Source: SVFI01 sp045546735
Lineage (GTDB): Bacteria > Bacillota > Clostridia > Lachnospirales > Lachnospiraceae
Reading direction: 5' to 3'
NCBI GenBank assembly: GCA_045546735.1
Contig: JAZQDJ010000020.1
Location: 1 to 26,939, forward strand
Length of the DNA: 26,939 nt
Shown in pieces: positions 1 to 7,108 of the stretch. Positions within the stretch are counted from its first letter, which is position 1; every line of letters begins with the position of its first letter. The position numbers and the translations under genes were made by a program. The notes beneath the pieces are model-generated. The model had not been told where the DNA came from. It searched no databases and saw only the letters and a list, made by a program, of their open reading frames with translations.

Positions 1-32
1 AAAAATACGGTGGAAATTTCTTTTTTGTGTCA

Positions 33-47
33 TTATAATGATTATAT
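33..47. promoter_or_regulatory. PerR-box-like palindrome
   Basis: The sequence TTATAATGATTATAT matches the PerR consensus TTATAATNATTATAA at 14 of 15 positions. It lies about 160 bp upstream of the first gene and near the left edge, so it could serve a gene outside the window. The surroundings are AT-rich, so a chance match is possible and this is only a candidate. Confidence 0.3.
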
Positions 48-210
48 CAAAAGCATATCTGAAATCTGTGGCAGCAGCCGTCTGTATCATATCTGAACAT
101 GTGAGATCTCAAATGCTTTTATTTTCAAAACTATTTTAATAAGGGCAGAGAGGTAAAAGGGTATGCGTTTTGATGCGTTCTTTTATTTTTTCTGCCGGAT
201 CGGAGGTTAA

Positions 211-1197
211 ATGAAAGAAACAAAGAAGAAGATTTTCCCGTTTGGGAGAAAGGTGCGCCGGGACTATAAAAGTTCCGTTTTTGCCATGGTGTTTTCCGAT
301 AAGAAGGAGGCACTTTTGCTTTATAATGCAATCAGTGGCAGAAATTATGAAAATCCGGAGGATTTGCAGGTTACCACGCTCGAAAACGCGCTGTATCTGG
401 ATATGAAAAATGACATATCATTTTTGGTGGATACAAGCCTTTGGATGATAGAACATCAGTCAACGGTAAATCCGAATATGCCGCTTCGCGACTTGTTTTA
501 TGTAGCAAGGCAGTATGAGAAATTGTACGGGGATGAAGATATGTATTTATCCAAGCCGAAGAAAATAGTGCCGCCGTTTTTTGTAACCTTATATAACGGG
601 AAGGCAAGTCAGCCGGAGCGCAAAATATTGAGACTTTCGGATTTATATATCCGGATGACGGAAGAGGAACCGAATTTGGAACTGAAGGTGCTGCAACTGA
701 ATATCAATCCGGGATATAATGAGAAATTAAAAGAAAAATGTAATGCGCTCGGAGAATACACGGCATATGTGGAGAAAGTGCGGTTATATGAAAGGGAATA
801 TCCGCTTACGGAAGCGGCAGAAAAGGCGATAGATGAATGTATTGAGGAAGGGATTTTGTCTGAATTTTTCCGGAAACAAAGAAAGGAGGCACTCAGAATG
901 ATATTGTTTGAGTATGATAAGAAGAAATACGAGAGATTATTGCGTGAGCAGATGAGAGAAGAGGAAAGAGAAGCGGGAAGAGAAGAGGGGAGAATAGAAG
1001 GAAGAGAGGAAGGAAGAGAAGAAGGAAGAGAAGAAGGAAGAGAAGAAGGAAGAGAAGAAGGGAGAGCTACAGTTTTTTTAAATATGCTTTCGGAAGGGAT
1101 TCCCAAAAAGCAGGCGCAGAGAATGGCTGAACTGGATGATGAGACAACAGAAAAATTGGTGAGAGAGAGAAATCATTATTTAAATACACAAATATAG
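211..1197 (+). CDS. Rpn-family PD-(D/E)XK nuclease with GREE-repeat tail
   Basis: This is probably a member of the Rpn (recombination-promoting nuclease / PD-(D/E)XK nuclease-family transposase) group, cytoplasmic DNA endonucleases that are abundant in gut Clostridia. The N-terminal 230 residues carry the family signature: an acidic residue in NDISFLVD (about 67-74), then the E-x-Q catalytic motif in IEHQST (E81, Q83) and NPNMPLRDL (88-95). The tail (about 250-285) is a run of Gly-Arg-Glu-Glu units followed by a short helical segment. The repeat is probably a charged helix and varies in length in relatives. The start is the ATG preceded by CGGAGG seven bases upstream. The 328-residue length is normal for the family. 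No transposon ends are visible, so it is not called a mobile element. The DNA target is unknown. Confidence 0.8.
   Translation: MKETKKKIFPFGRKVRRDYKSSVFAMVFSDKKEALLLYNAISGRNYENPEDLQVTTLENALYLDMKNDISFLVDTSLWMIEHQSTVNPNMPLRDLFYVARQYEKLYGDEDMYLSKPKKIVPPFFVTLYNGKASQPERKILRLSDLYIRMTEEEPNLELKVLQLNINPGYNEKLKEKCNALGEYTAYVEKVRLYEREYPLTEAAEKAIDECIEEGILSEFFRKQRKEALRMILFEYDKKKYERLLREQMREEEREAGREEGRIEGREEGREEGREEGREEGREEGRATVFLNMLSEGIPKKQAQRMAELDDETTEKLVRERNHYLNTQI
996..1066 (+). repeat. in-frame 12-bp tandem repeat (GGAAGAGAAGAA)
   Basis: About five near-perfect copies of a 12-bp purine-rich unit encode the Gly-Arg-Glu-Glu tail of the Rpn-type nuclease. Because the unit is four codons long, gain or loss of copies changes the tail length without breaking the frame. 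Flanking copies are degenerate (GGGAGA, ATAGAA). Confidence 0.85.
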
Positions 1198-1227
1198 TTG
1201 CCTAATGATAGTTGTCGCTGATAGAAT
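1198..1227 (+). promoter_or_regulatory. possible promoter of the LRR gene
   Basis: TTGCCT and TAGAAT are separated by 18 bp and lie 37 bp before the start of the zinc-ribbon/LRR gene. The match is moderate. The -35 begins at the stop codon of the upstream gene. Confidence 0.35.
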
Positions 1228-1263
1228 AGGAAAGAATAAAAACAAACATACAAAGGAAAAAAG

Positions 1264-3078
1264 ATGATTGAATTAGTACAACTTATATGCCCGAATTGCG
1301 GCGGGAAAGTAAATAGAATTGACGAGGATGTAGCAAGATGTCCACATTGTGAGACAGAGTTCTTGATTGATGAGGGACAACCGGAAAAGGTAATTCATAT
1401 TCATCAGGCACAGCAAAAGTCATCGGCCGGTGCGCTGGCGGCACTTGCAGTGCTTGCTATTTTGGTGTTGCTTGTCTCTATTATTTTAATAGCTGCTTTT
1501 TCAGGCGACAAAACGCAGACAGAAACAACCGCGGTGGCTGTAAAAAAGGAAACGTTCCGGTCTTCGTTCTTTAAAGAGTTTGTTGCAAAGGTTTATGGAA
1601 CTTCAAGTGAGAATGTTACTGCGAAGCAGTTGGAGGAACTTACATATATTAAGATCTATGCACAAGATGGTATGGAATGCGCAGAGTATCGTTTAAACGA
1701 CGGACCGGCAGAGGTGTTACAAATATCCGGTGATTTATATAAAGATTATATGGATTTGGGTAATTTTCCGAACTTGAAAGGAATATATCTGCAGTACGGT
1801 GAAATGCCTGAGATGATTTTGGGGATATTTTCACAGCTTGAGGAGTTGGAAAGCGAGAATTCGCCGGAGGAATTGGCGGTAAATCTGCCGTCTCCGGAGA
1901 AGTTAAAGAAATTTATTTGTCACAGAAATTATACGATGGCAGGAATTAATGCTTTTGAAAATTTGGAGTATTTTGAAACAGACTATTATGATGCGAATGA
2001 TATCAGAGCAGTTGCGTCTTTAAAAAATCTCAAAACGCTGATTATAGAGGGTGGAGATGAGATTACGGATTTCGGTGCACTTCACAGTTTAACCAAACTT
2101 GAAGTGTTGCATTTAGAGTCGGAGCAGATAAAAGACATCTCATTTCTTACCCGGATGAGTGAACTTAGGGAGTTTTCGCTGAAAGATTCCATTGTTATTG
2201 ATTTGTCACCGCTTTCCGGAAAGACAACTCTTACGTATTTGGAACTTGAAGATAATTATGATGTAAAAGATTACAGTGTGCTTGGCACGTTGACTTCTTT
2301 AGAGACAGTGCACTTGGATTTGTGTACATACGGCGAGATGCCTGATGTCTCGGGTTGGAAAAGCCTTACAGAACTTTCTGTCAGCGGCGCGGATAGTTTG
2401 CAGTTTTTAGCACAGCTTCCGACATTGGAAAAATTGTATTTGTCCGGCGGTGACAGCAGTGATTTCGGAGTTTTTGAGAATCTGACCAATCTTAAGGAAC
2501 TTACAATCGGAAGAATTTACGGTGACTTGAGTCATCTTAATTCTTTATGTGCGCTTACAAATTTGAAGAAACTTGATATCAGTTCTATGACAGTTTACGG
2601 AAATGTGGAAGATGTCTTTGCGATTCCGGGACTTGAGGAACTTAATATGAACGATTGTAGTTTCGGACTTGATTTCGAACGGATACCGGAAAATGAAAGT
2701 CTAAAGCGTCTTTATATGAACCGTGTCCGTTTGTGGGAAAAAATCCAGGTGTATCAGGACGGAATTGTAACCTATTTGGATTATGATGAGGTTGCGATGG
2801 CAGATCAGATTGCTTTTGTAAATAAATTTCCGAATTTGGAGGAGTTGCATTTGCAGGGGAATAAACTGACAGAGGTTATATTTGCAGAGAGTTTGCCACA
2901 ACTTAAAAAACTTGATATAACAGATAACTATATTACAGATTTACGCCCGTTGCAAATGCTGCCGAAGCTTGAGACGGTTTGGTGCGGGGAGAATTCTATT
3001 TCACAGGGAACAGATCTCGGAGAAGACGTAAATGTTGTACTTGATTCGGAGGCAGAAGAAGGAGCTTGGTGGAAATGA
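1264..3078 (+). CDS. zinc-ribbon, single-TM, leucine-rich-repeat protein
   Basis: The specific role is not recognised. The N-terminus is a short zinc ribbon (CPNCGG at 9-14 and CPHC at 26-29, four cysteines). It is followed by one hydrophobic helix (about 55-79, alanine/leucine/isoleucine-rich). The rest (about 130-600) is leucine-rich repeats of the LRR_4 type, with repeating L-x-x-L-x-L segments such as LEELHLQGNKL and LKKLDITDNYITDL. The topology implied is a cytoplasmic zinc ribbon and an extracellular LRR surface for protein or glycan binding. No signal peptidase site or cell-wall anchor is visible. The start is ATG with AAAGGAAA upstream. The stop overlaps the next gene's start (ATGA), indicating translational coupling to a histidine phosphatase. 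Function is inferred only from architecture. Confidence 0.75.
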   Translation: MIELVQLICPNCGGKVNRIDEDVARCPHCETEFLIDEGQPEKVIHIHQAQQKSSAGALAALAVLAILVLLVSIILIAAFSGDKTQTETTAVAVKKETFRSSFFKEFVAKVYGTSSENVTAKQLEELTYIKIYAQDGMECAEYRLNDGPAEVLQISGDLYKDYMDLGNFPNLKGIYLQYGEMPEMILGIFSQLEELESENSPEELAVNLPSPEKLKKFICHRNYTMAGINAFENLEYFETDYYDANDIRAVASLKNLKTLIIEGGDEITDFGALHSLTKLEVLHLESEQIKDISFLTRMSELREFSLKDSIVIDLSPLSGKTTLTYLELEDNYDVKDYSVLGTLTSLETVHLDLCTYGEMPDVSGWKSLTELSVSGADSLQFLAQLPTLEKLYLSGGDSSDFGVFENLTNLKELTIGRIYGDLSHLNSLCALTNLKKLDISSMTVYGNVEDVFAIPGLEELNMNDCSFGLDFERIPENESLKRLYMNRVRLWEKIQVYQDGIVTYLDYDEVAMADQIAFVNKFPNLEELHLQGNKLTEVIFAESLPQLKKLDITDNYITDLRPLQMLPKLETVWCGENSISQGTDLGEDVNVVLDSEAEEGAWWK

Positions 3079-3683
3079 GACTGTATATCATCCGTCATGG
3101 TGAGACGGAGTGGAATAAAGTAAAACGCTTGCAGGGACAGACGGATATTCCGCTTGCGGAAGAGGGGATACGTCTGGCAAGAGAGACAGGCATCGGTATG
3201 AAAGATGAGCCGATAGATCTTGTGATATCCAGTCCGCTTACAAGAGCAGTGCAGACAGCCCGGCTTTTGACAGAGGGACGGAATATACCGATTTTGACAG
3301 ATAATAGGATGATTGAAATTTCCTTCGGTGATTGGGAAGGAGAGTGCATTCTGGACAGTGAAGTACTTCCGGCCGATTTTCGGAGATTGTTTTATGAGGA
3401 TCCGTTGCATTGCATTTGTCCGCCGGGGGGAGAGACGTTCGATGATGTGTGTAGGAGAACGGGTTTGTTTTTTCAGAGTCTTGTTCAAAATCCGGAATAT
3501 GAGCATAAAAATATTTTGATTTCGACGCACGGGGCTGCAAGCAGATGTCTTTTGACGCAGTTTTATGAGGATAAAGATGATATCTGGCGGGGCGGAGTAC
3601 CAAAGAACTGTGCAGTGACTATTGTCGAGGTTTCAGGGGGAATCGGAACGGTTGTTGCGAAAGACCGATTATATTATGAATAA
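3075..3683 (+). CDS. histidine phosphatase family protein
   Basis: This is a member of the phosphoglycerate-mutase-like branch 1 histidine phosphatases, cytoplasmic enzymes using a phospho-histidine intermediate. The catalytic RHG motif is at residues 7-9 within LYIIRHGETEWN. The family arginine is in SSPLTRAVQTA and the second histidine in ISTHGAASR. Length (202 residues) fits the family. A TTG nine bases upstream would also open the frame, but the AAGGAG at 3059-3064 almost abuts it. ATG 3075 has a workable 10-base spacing and overlaps the preceding stop as ATGA. The substrate cannot be read from sequence; relatives include phosphoglycerate mutases, cobalamin-pathway phosphatases (CobC) and broad-specificity phosphatases. 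No cobalamin genes are nearby, so a cobC name is not justified. Confidence 0.85.
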   Translation: MRLYIIRHGETEWNKVKRLQGQTDIPLAEEGIRLARETGIGMKDEPIDLVISSPLTRAVQTARLLTEGRNIPILTDNRMIEISFGDWEGECILDSEVLPADFRRLFYEDPLHCICPPGGETFDDVCRRTGLFFQSLVQNPEYEHKNILISTHGAASRCLLTQFYEDKDDIWRGGVPKNCAVTIVEVSGGIGTVVAKDRLYYE

Positions 3684-3684
3684 G

Positions 3685-3713
3685 TTGACAAAAACGTAAT
3701 TTGTTTTTAGAAT
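3685..3713 (+). promoter_or_regulatory. trpS promoter
   Basis: A perfect -35 TTGACA (3685-3690) and -10 TAGAAT (3708-3713) are separated by 17 bp. The -35 begins directly after the histidine phosphatase stop. The leader to trpS is only about 30 nt, too short for a T-box. Confidence 0.75.
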
Positions 3714-3749
3714 GTTTTTGAGTAAAATTATAGAGATGGAGCAGAAAAT

Positions 3750-4832
3750 ATGAGCAAAATTATTTTAACAGGCGACAGACCGACCGGGAAGCTGCATATC
3801 GGTCACTATGTAGGTTCTTTAAAGAGACGTGTGGAATTACAGAATACCGGCGAGTTTGATGATATTTTTATTATGATTGCAGATGCACAGGCACTTACTG
3901 ACAATGCGGATAATCCGGAAAAGGTAAGACAGAATATTGTGGAAGTTGCTCTTGACTACTTGGCGTGTGGACTTGATCCTGAGGTGTCTACGATTTTTAT
4001 TCAGTCGATGGTTCCCCAGCTGACAGAGCTTTCGTTCTACTATATGAATCTCGTGACGGTCTCCAGACTTCAGCGTAATCCTACAGTAAAATCCGAGATT
4101 CAGATGCGTAATTTTGAGACAAGTATTCCGGTAGGATTCTTTACATATCCGATCAGTCAGGCAGCAGACATTACTGCATTTAAGGCAACGGTTGTTCCGG
4201 TTGGCGAAGACCAGATGCCTATGATTGAGCAGACAAAAGAAATTGTGCATAAATTCAACAATGTATATGGCGAGACGCTTGTGGAGCCGAAGATTATGCT
4301 TCCGGACAACAAAGCGTGCTTAAGATTGCCGGGTACAGACGGAAGTGCAAAAATGAGTAAGTCTCTCGGAAACTGCATCTATCTTTCTGACAGCGAGGAC
4401 GAAGTACTGAGAAAAGTAAAATCCATGTTTACAGACCCTCAGCATATCAGAAAAGAGGATCCGGGACATTTGGAAGGCAATACGGTATTTACTTATCTTG
4501 ATGCATTTTGTAAGGATGAGCATTTTGCTGAGTTTTGGCCGGAGTATCAGAATCTTCAGGAATTAAAAGAACATTATACACGAGGTGGCCTCGGAGATAT
4601 GCCGGTGAAACTTTTCTTGAACAAAGTAATGCAGTCAGAGTTGGCACCAATCCGTGAGCGTCGCGCAAAATGGGAAAAAGATATTCCTGCCGTGTATGAG
4701 ATTCTTAAGAAGGGAAGCGAGAAAGCAGAGACGGTGGCAGCACAGACACTTGCTGAAGTACGCGAAGCAATGAAAATTAATTATTTTGATGATATGGCAT
4801 TGATTAAAGAACAGGCCGAGAAATATAAATAA
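3750..4832 (+). CDS. trpS: tryptophanyl-tRNA synthetase
   Basis: This class I aminoacyl-tRNA synthetase charges tRNA-Trp with tryptophan in the cytoplasm. The HIGH motif is at residues 16-19 (HIGH in KLHIGHYVG), and KMSKS is at 201-205 (in AKMSKSLGN). The N-terminal signature GDRPTGKLHIGHYVGSL is the type found in streptococci and many Clostridia, rather than the SGIQPTG type of E. coli and Bacillus. At 360 residues it is somewhat longer than the usual 330-340; the extra length is in the C-terminal half. The start has GGAG eight bases upstream. It has its own strong promoter and no tRNA-responsive T-box leader. cysK follows after a hairpin and may be partly co-transcribed. Confidence 0.97.
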   Translation: MSKIILTGDRPTGKLHIGHYVGSLKRRVELQNTGEFDDIFIMIADAQALTDNADNPEKVRQNIVEVALDYLACGLDPEVSTIFIQSMVPQLTELSFYYMNLVTVSRLQRNPTVKSEIQMRNFETSIPVGFFTYPISQAADITAFKATVVPVGEDQMPMIEQTKEIVHKFNNVYGETLVEPKIMLPDNKACLRLPGTDGSAKMSKSLGNCIYLSDSEDEVLRKVKSMFTDPQHIRKEDPGHLEGNTVFTYLDAFCKDEHFAEFWPEYQNLQELKEHYTRGGLGDMPVKLFLNKVMQSELAPIRERRAKWEKDIPAVYEILKKGSEKAETVAAQTLAEVREAMKINYFDDMALIKEQAEKYK

Positions 4833-4843
4833 AAGATTGCGTA

Positions 4844-4870
4844 ACAGCCCATACTGTATGTGTGGGCTGT
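4844..4870 (+). terminator. hairpin between trpS and cysK (terminator or attenuator)
   Basis: An 11-bp stem (ACAGCCCATAC with GTGTGGGCTGT, one G-U pair) closes a 5-nt loop. The downstream tract is poor (ATGATTTTGG), so termination is probably partial. No clear promoter lies between this hairpin and cysK, so it may set the trpS/cysK expression ratio. Confidence 0.6.
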
Positions 4871-4896
4871 ATGATTTTGGTAAGTAGGAGGTAACT

Positions 4897-5835
4897 ATGA
4901 AAAAGATTGTTCACAGTGCATCAGAAATCATCGGAAATACGCCATTGATGCAGTTACATCATTATCAGGAACGTGAAAATATTATGGATGCAGTTATTCT
5001 TGCCAAACTTGAATATCTAAATCCTGCAGGTTCTGTAAAAGACAGAGCTGCTCTTTATATGATTGAGGATGCTGAAAAAAGCGGCAGGTTAAAGCCGGGA
5101 GCGACAATTATTGAGCCAACGAGCGGAAATACGGGAATCGGTCTTGCTGTTGTGGCAGCTGCGAAAGGGTATCGTGCAATTTTAACACTTCCGGAAACAA
5201 TGAGTGTGGAACGTAGAACGTTGCTTCGTGCGTACGGAGCGGAGCTCGTGCTCACGGAAGGTGCGAAAGGTATGAGCGGTGCCATCGTAAAGGCAGAGGA
5301 ATTGGCAGCAGAGATTCCGGGGGCGATGATTCTCGGTCAGTTTGATAATCCGGCAAATGCGATGGCTCACAGAGAAACAACAGGACCGGAAATTTGGGAA
5401 CAATCAGAAGGAAAAGTAGACATTTTTGTAGCAGGTGTCGGAACAGGTGGCACGATTACAGGTGTCGGAGAGTATTTAAAGAGCAAAAATTCATCGGTTA
5501 AAGTTGTGGCAGTGGAACCGGCAGATTCTCCGGTTCTTTCCGGAGGCAATGCAGGTCCGCACGGACTTCAGGGGATTGGTGCCGGATTTATACCGTCACT
5601 TTTGAATACTTCTATTTACGATGAGGTTATTACAGTTTCATCAGAAGATGCATTTGCACAAGGAAGAATGCTTGCGTGCACGGAGGGTGTGCTTGTCGGT
5701 ATTTCGTCGGGAGCAGCACTTTATGCAGCAGCGCAACTTGCAAAGCGTCCGGAAAATAAAGGAAAGAATATTGTTGTTTTACTTCCGGATTCAGGGGACA
5801 GATATTTGTCAACACCGATGTTTCAAGAGGAGTAG
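4897..5835 (+). CDS. cysK: cysteine synthase A (O-acetylserine sulfhydrylase)
   Basis: This pyridoxal-phosphate fold-type II enzyme makes L-cysteine from O-acetylserine and sulfide. The PLP lysine is K48 in NPAGSVKDR. The substrate loop is EPTSGNTGIGLA, the phosphate-binding loop is GVGTGGTITGVG and the C-terminal pocket is GISSGAAL. The length of 312 residues is the family norm. The start has a near-ideal site (AGGAGG, six bases before ATG). It follows trpS by 64 bp across a hairpin. A small membrane protein follows four bases after its stop. CysM or cystathionine beta-synthase-like activity is possible, but the motif set fits CysK best. No serine acetyltransferase gene is in the window. Confidence 0.95.
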   Translation: MKKIVHSASEIIGNTPLMQLHHYQERENIMDAVILAKLEYLNPAGSVKDRAALYMIEDAEKSGRLKPGATIIEPTSGNTGIGLAVVAAAKGYRAILTLPETMSVERRTLLRAYGAELVLTEGAKGMSGAIVKAEELAAEIPGAMILGQFDNPANAMAHRETTGPEIWEQSEGKVDIFVAGVGTGGTITGVGEYLKSKNSSVKVVAVEPADSPVLSGGNAGPHGLQGIGAGFIPSLLNTSIYDEVITVSSEDAFAQGRMLACTEGVLVGISSGAALYAAAQLAKRPENKGKNIVVLLPDSGDRYLSTPMFQEE

Positions 5836-5839
5836 ATGA

Positions 5840-6061
5840 ATGGATGCACATAAGAAGATTCGCCGGATATGTAATGTAGGGATTGGAATTTTACTTCCTT
5901 GTTTTGTGATTAGTTTGATTTGGTTTTTGACCGGGTCTTTAGAAATGGAGCCGACATCGGAGCAGATAGAAAAGGCGAGGTTGGCAGCAGGAACTTTGAT
6001 GCTTGTAGCAGGGGTTCCGTGCGTCATATGTATTATTTATAGAATTAAGTTTAGGAAGTAA
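5840..6061 (+). CDS. small two-helix membrane protein, unknown
   Basis: This 73-residue protein is not recognised. It shows two hydrophobic helices (about 11-31 and 48-66) joined by a short charged loop, with lysine/arginine at both ends (KKIRR near the start, RIKFRK at the end). Both termini are therefore predicted to be cytoplasmic. GAGGAG sits seven bases before ATG and overlaps the cysK stop region. The gene begins four bases after cysK and is followed at once by a strong terminator, so it is the last gene of the trpS-cysK unit. The tight placement and good ribosome site argue that it is real. No functional inference is possible. Confidence 0.6.
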   Translation: MDAHKKIRRICNVGIGILLPCFVISLIWFLTGSLEMEPTSEQIEKARLAAGTLMLVAGVPCVICIIYRIKFRK

Positions 6062-6068
6062 TCATAGG

Positions 6069-6102
6069 TTCCGCAAGCTTTTGCAGCTTGCGGAATTTTT
6101 TT
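6069..6102 (+). terminator. strong rho-independent terminator
   Basis: A perfect 11-bp stem (TTCCGCAAGCT with AGCTTGCGGAA) with loop TTTGC is followed by seven T residues. It closes the trpS-cysK-small membrane protein unit. Confidence 0.92.
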
Positions 6103-6467
6103 GCTTGTTATGTGTATTTGGGTTGTGATTGAAGTGTGAAAGCAGTACATTTACAGATAGATGAGTAGTTTGCTTAGGAAATAGGGGAAGTTTATTACAT
6201 GAATAGGGGATGGTTACAGATAGGTACTAATATTTGTATGGAATATAGACGAAGTTTTTGAGAGGATTTTAATATAGATATTAATTTGTTGCAGAATATA
6301 TATGCAAAATGCTGAGAAATTGTTTTGATATATAAATTATGTAAACTTAGAAGCTAAATTTTAATTCGAAATTACAGATATAATTGGTGAAAATGGAAAA
6401 TATAGGCGAAAAGTCTTTGGAAATTTACAGATATATATAAAAGAAAAACTGAAATATATAGGAAAAG
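6103..6467. other. AT-rich gene-free stretch with iterated TTACAGATA motif
   Basis: No coding region is supported here. The motif TTACAGATA plus G or T occurs four times on the + strand (starting at 6151, 6214, 6372 and 6425). ATAGG-x-GAA-like words also recur nearby. The region may be decayed sequence or a repeat-derived leader. Composition is strongly AT-rich until it switches abruptly near 6465. Confidence 0.4.
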
Positions 6468-6468
6468 T

Positions 6469-6557
6469 GCCGTGCGTCATCTCGCGTGCAAAGCCCGCTC
6501 GAATAGCCGCCGCCAACATTTTCGCCGTGCGTCATCTCGCGTGCAAAGCCCGCTCGA
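6469..6557. repeat. pair of 34-bp direct repeats in a GC-rich island
   Basis: Positions 6469-6502 and 6524-6557 are identical 34-bp copies (beginning GCCGTGCGTCAT and ending CCCGCTCGA), separated by 21 bp. They sit in a GC-rich block (about 6465-6655) that contrasts sharply with the flanks. The same block holds inverted repeats, for example GCGGC/GCCGC around 6560-6575 and AACCAG/CTGGTT arms between about 6590 and 6627. It may be a small dispersed, MITE-like or structured element. No ORF there has a credible ribosome site. Confidence 0.7.
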
Positions 6558-6680
6558 TGTGCGGCATTCGCCGCATCCGTCCGCCCGCAAAACCAGCCGG
6601 TTGTGAGCAAGCTCCCACCGTCTGGTTTGTGTCCGGACGCGCCCGCCTCAAAGAAAAAACAAATAAACACCATAAAACAG

Positions 6681-6709
6681 TTGACAACAGTTATAAACTG
6701 TTATATAGT
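6681..6709 (+). promoter_or_regulatory. gntR operon promoter with internal operator
   Basis: TTGACA (6681-6686) and TATAGT (6704-6709) are 17 bp apart. A perfect 17-bp palindrome, AACAGTTATAAACTGTT (6686-6702), fills the spacer, which is the expected place for a repressor site. A second, longer inverted repeat (6665-6680 against 6698-6713, 14 of 16 matches) spans the promoter. This is consistent with autorepression by the GntR protein encoded next. Confidence 0.75.
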
Positions 6710-6733
6710 GTTTACAACAAAGGAGGCTAACCC

Positions 6734-7108
6734 ATGGGAATCATAATTAATAATTCATCGATGACACCAATCTATGAACAGATGGTGGGACAAATTAAAG
6801 CGCAGATTATGAGTGGTGAAAGAAAAGAAGGAGATATGCTTCCTTCGGTAAGAGCTTTGGCCAAAGACCTTCGGGTCAGTGCACTGACGGTCAAGAAAGC
6901 CTATGACGAACTCGAGCGCGAAGGATTTGTGACGACAGTTCACGGAAAGGGGACATTTGTCACAAGTGCCAATCAGGAAATTATGTTGGAAGAAAAGAAA
7001 AAAGAAGTGGAAGCTGATTTGGAAGGGGCCATCCGGAAGGGCAGAAGCTGCGGCATGAGTGATGAGGAAATCACGGAATTGTTTCAGATTATAATGGAGG
7101 AATCATAA
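6734..7108 (+). CDS. GntR-family regulator, YtrA type
   Basis: This is a short GntR regulator (124 residues), cytoplasmic and DNA-binding. The winged helix-turn-helix spans about 10-77, with PSVRALAKDLRVS, TVKKAYDELEREGF and HGKGTFV. The tail after the wing is only about 45 residues, as in the YtrA subfamily, which lacks a large ligand domain and usually controls its own ABC-transporter operon. AAAGGAGG lies eight bases before ATG. The stop TAA is followed directly by the ATG of the ATPase gene, so the two are coupled. The palindrome within its promoter is the probable operator. The signal is unknown; in Bacillus, YtrA operons respond to cell-wall antibiotics. Confidence 0.92.
   Translation: MGIIINNSSMTPIYEQMVGQIKAQIMSGERKEGDMLPSVRALAKDLRVSALTVKKAYDELEREGFVTTVHGKGTFVTSANQEIMLEEKKKEVEADLEGAIRKGRSCGMSDEEITELFQIIMEES

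Noticed and set aside
609..1106. Serine/leucine-rich 165-codon ORF on the minus strand
   Set aside because: It is the antisense reading of the GREE repeat in the Rpn gene. Low complexity explains its openness, and there is no ribosome site.
3066..3074. TTG start for the histidine phosphatase
   Set aside because: The AAGGAG ends one base before it, too close for initiation. ATG 3075 fits better.
3691..3749. Possible T-box or other tRNA-responsive leader before trpS
   Set aside because: The transcript leader is only about 30 nt and no T-box sequence is present.
6469..6557. CRISPR array
   Set aside because: Only two repeats with a 21-bp spacer and no cas genes; CRISPR arrays have more copies and longer spacers.
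6425..6730. Short ORFs on both strands across the GC-rich island
   Set aside because: No ribosome sites, one overlaps the gntR promoter, and the repeated 34-bp units explain the repeated peptides.
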